Assembly (NCBI GenBank): GCA_947175225.1
Contig: CAMWLX010000279.1
Location: 1-5,057 of the forward strand
Source: an uncultured Porphyromonadaceae bacterium
GTDB taxonomy: Bacteria; Bacteroidota; Bacteroidia; Bacteroidales; Muribaculaceae
Reading direction: 5' to 3'
Length of the DNA stretch: 5,057 bases
The notes beneath the pieces are model-generated. The model did not search any database. It had not been told where the DNA came from and worked only from the letters and a program-made list of their open reading frames with translations. This document shows, in pieces, positions 4,007 through 5,057 of the stretch. Numbering within the stretch: position 1 is the first letter of the stretch; every line of letters begins with the position of its first letter. The position numbers and the translations under genes are program-made.

Positions 4007-5057
4007 ATGAAACAAAAATTATTACTATTGACGCTTGGAGTACTGTCGGCTCTTCCGGCACTTGCCCGCGATTTCGAGTACTCCTACAAAGGGCACACCC
4101 TCACCTACACCGTCATTGACGAGGAGGCAAAAACCTGCATGACAAAAGCAGGAGGAAATACTGGTGGTTGGTATGCTGGAAATTCCGTAGACGGAGAACT
4201 TATTCTGCCGTCAAATCCTAATGACGGCGACTCCGACTTCACATTGACTACAATAGGCGACGTATCTTTCTACGAGAATGGACTTATCTCAGTGGTGATA
4301 CCGAACTCAGTCACTTCAATCGGAGACATGGCTTTCGACAGCTGCAGCGGTCTGACGTCGGTGACTATTCCTGACTCCGTGACTTCAATCGGCGACTATG
4401 CTTTCGGTGGATGCAGCGGTCTGACATCGGTGGTGATTCCGAACTCAGTAACATCGATTGGAAGGCGTGCCTTCTACAGCTGCAGGGGTCTGACATCGGT
4501 GGTGATACCCAACTCTGTCACTTCAATCGGAGACGAGGCTTTCGGCTTCTGCTTTGGCGTGGAAAAATCGGCTTATCCCAACACTTTGAAAAATCCTTTC
4601 CCCCACGGATATAACATAGCTTATAATCCTGAAGGATCAATAATAGAAGACGGCTGGGTGTGGGGGCCTGAAAAATCAGCAGTATATTTTGCCCCGATAA
4701 GTTTTGAAGGTGAATATAAACTTCCTGAATCCGTCACTTCAATCGGAGACTATGCTTTCAGCTTGTGTAGCGGTCTGACATCGGTGACTATTCCGAACTC
4801 CGTCACTTCAATCGGCGACGAGGCTTTCAGGGAATGCAGTGGTCTGACATCGGTGACCATTCCGAACTCCGTCACTTCAATCGGCAAAGCGACTTTCAAC
4901 CAATGCAGCGGTCTGACATCGGTGGTGATTCCGAACTCAGTAACTTCAATCGGCGACTATGCTTTCCACTATTGCAGCGGTCTGACATCGGTGACTATTC
5001 CGAACTCCGTCACTTCAATCGGCAAAGCGACTTTCAACCAATGCAGCGGTCTGACAT
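4007..5057 (+). CDS. Secreted BspA-like leucine-rich-repeat protein (LRR_5 type), 3' end outside the window
   Basis: Open for 350 codons to the window edge. The N-terminus has a Lys-containing start, a Leu-rich hydrophobic core and an ALA cleavage site at about residue 20, so it is exported by Sec. Residues 21-78 form a non-repeat cap (FEYSYKGHTLTYTVIDEEAK). From about residue 80 there are 23-residue repeats of the form SVTSIGDxAFxxCSGLTSVT plus IPN, the BspA type of LRR (Pfam LRR_5). Block 1 is about 80-185, with a degenerate first unit and four regular ones. A 56-residue island (186-241) lacks the repeat and has NPEGSIIEDGWVWGPEKSA and YFAP motifs. Block 2 runs from 242 to the edge. Proteins of this class are surface or secreted and some bind host matrix proteins or other bacteria; the partner here is unknown. 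A T9SS or other C-terminal sorting domain could lie beyond the window. The ATG at 4007 is set by the signal peptide. No Shine-Dalgarno is seen; the nearest promoter is about 400 nt upstream behind the structured leader. Confidence 0.93.
   Translation, partial: MKQKLLLLTLGVLSALPALARDFEYSYKGHTLTYTVIDEEAKTCMTKAGGNTGGWYAGNSVDGELILPSNPNDGDSDFTLTTIGDVSFYENGLISVVIPNSVTSIGDMAFDSCSGLTSVTIPDSVTSIGDYAFGGCSGLTSVVIPNSVTSIGRRAFYSCRGLTSVVIPNSVTSIGDEAFGFCFGVEKSAYPNTLKNPFPHGYNIAYNPEGSIIEDGWVWGPEKSAVYFAPISFEGEYKLPESVTSIGDYAFSLCSGLTSVTIPNSVTSIGDEAFRECSGLTSVTIPNSVTSIGKATFNQCSGLTSVVIPNSVTSIGDYAFHYCSGLTSVTIPNSVTSIGKATFNQCSGLT
4307..4561 (+). repeat. BspA-type LRR coding repeats, block 1 (69-bp units)
   Basis: Units begin at 4307, 4376, 4445 and 4514. 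Each regular unit encodes 23 residues starting SVTSIG; the last breaks down after FGFCFGV. A degenerate unit (TTIGDVSFYENGL) precedes them. Conservation at the DNA level is high for the SVTSIG and CSGLTSV parts, while the x positions after IG and AF vary. Confidence 0.9.
4730..5057 (+). repeat. BspA-type LRR coding repeats, block 2 (69-bp units), continuing past the window
   Basis: Units begin at 4730, 4799, 4868, 4937 and 5006. The units at 4868 and 5006 encode the same unusual SIGKATFNQCSGL variant. Bases 4841-4919 and 4979-5057 match at 78 of 79 positions, a period of two units (138 bp). The array may be longer than seen here. Confidence 0.9.

Noticed and set aside
3603..4015. Three overlapping minus-strand ORFs (74, 61 and 76 codons) opposite the structured RNA
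   Set aside because: They are Arg/Pro/His-rich without recognisable motifs, overlap each other in different frames and coincide with the long hairpin. Palindromic sequence explains them better than coding.
4411..4614. 67-codon plus-strand ORF inside the LRR gene
   Set aside because: It is an alternative frame of the 69-bp coding repeats; the frame starting at 4007 has the signal peptide and the LRR motif.
4307..5057. CRISPR array
   Set aside because: The regular 69-bp period is in-frame protein repeat with variation at solvent-exposed codons and no constant-length unique spacers. The 51-bp pair at 1-86 has only two copies and the same repeat occurs elsewhere singly.

Overview
The window looks like a chromosomal segment of a gut- or oral-type Bacteroidales bacterium (Bacteroidetes). 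Four things point there. Three separate promoters match the Bacteroidetes pattern (TTTG, then TAnnTTTG). No start codon has a clear Shine-Dalgarno sequence. There is a BspA-type leucine-rich-repeat surface protein. There is also an AAA-ATPase/PD-(D/E)XK protein of a type that is strongly expanded in Bacteroidales. I cannot fix genus or species.

Layout. Bases 1-86 hold two copies, 51 bp apart, of a short palindromic repeat; the second overlaps the stop codon of rpoN. Bases 85-1491 (minus strand) encode a complete sigma-54 factor, RpoN. Bases 1492-1639 are a compact divergent promoter region with a third, diverged member of the repeat family at its centre. Bases 1640-3199 (plus strand) encode a 519-residue predicted AAA-ATPase fused to a C-terminal PD-(D/E)XK nuclease-like domain. 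Bases 3200-4006 contain no convincing protein gene but much structure: a ~98-bp inverted repeat, another copy of the rpoN-side palindromic repeat, a near-consensus promoter, and about 340 nt of strongly folded RNA. Bases 4007-5057 are the 5' part of a secreted BspA-like protein that runs off the window.

How the parts relate. The three genes share no obvious pathway. RpoN is a core transcription factor. The ATPase-nuclease is an accessory gene bracketed by direct copies of the repeat, which suggests a cassette exchanged through dispersed repeats. The BspA-like gene is probably a surface or adhesion gene.

The most interesting element is the RNA upstream of the BspA-like gene. Its predicted transcription start coincides with the base of a 9-bp stem. 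Downstream lies a rod-like hairpin of about 190 nt closed by a GTGA (GNRA) tetraloop. The 3' half of the rod can refold into a competing hairpin that ends at a run of five T. This could be a regulatory leader with an attenuator-like switch, or a separate non-coding RNA with its own terminator. I could not match it to a known RNA family by eye.
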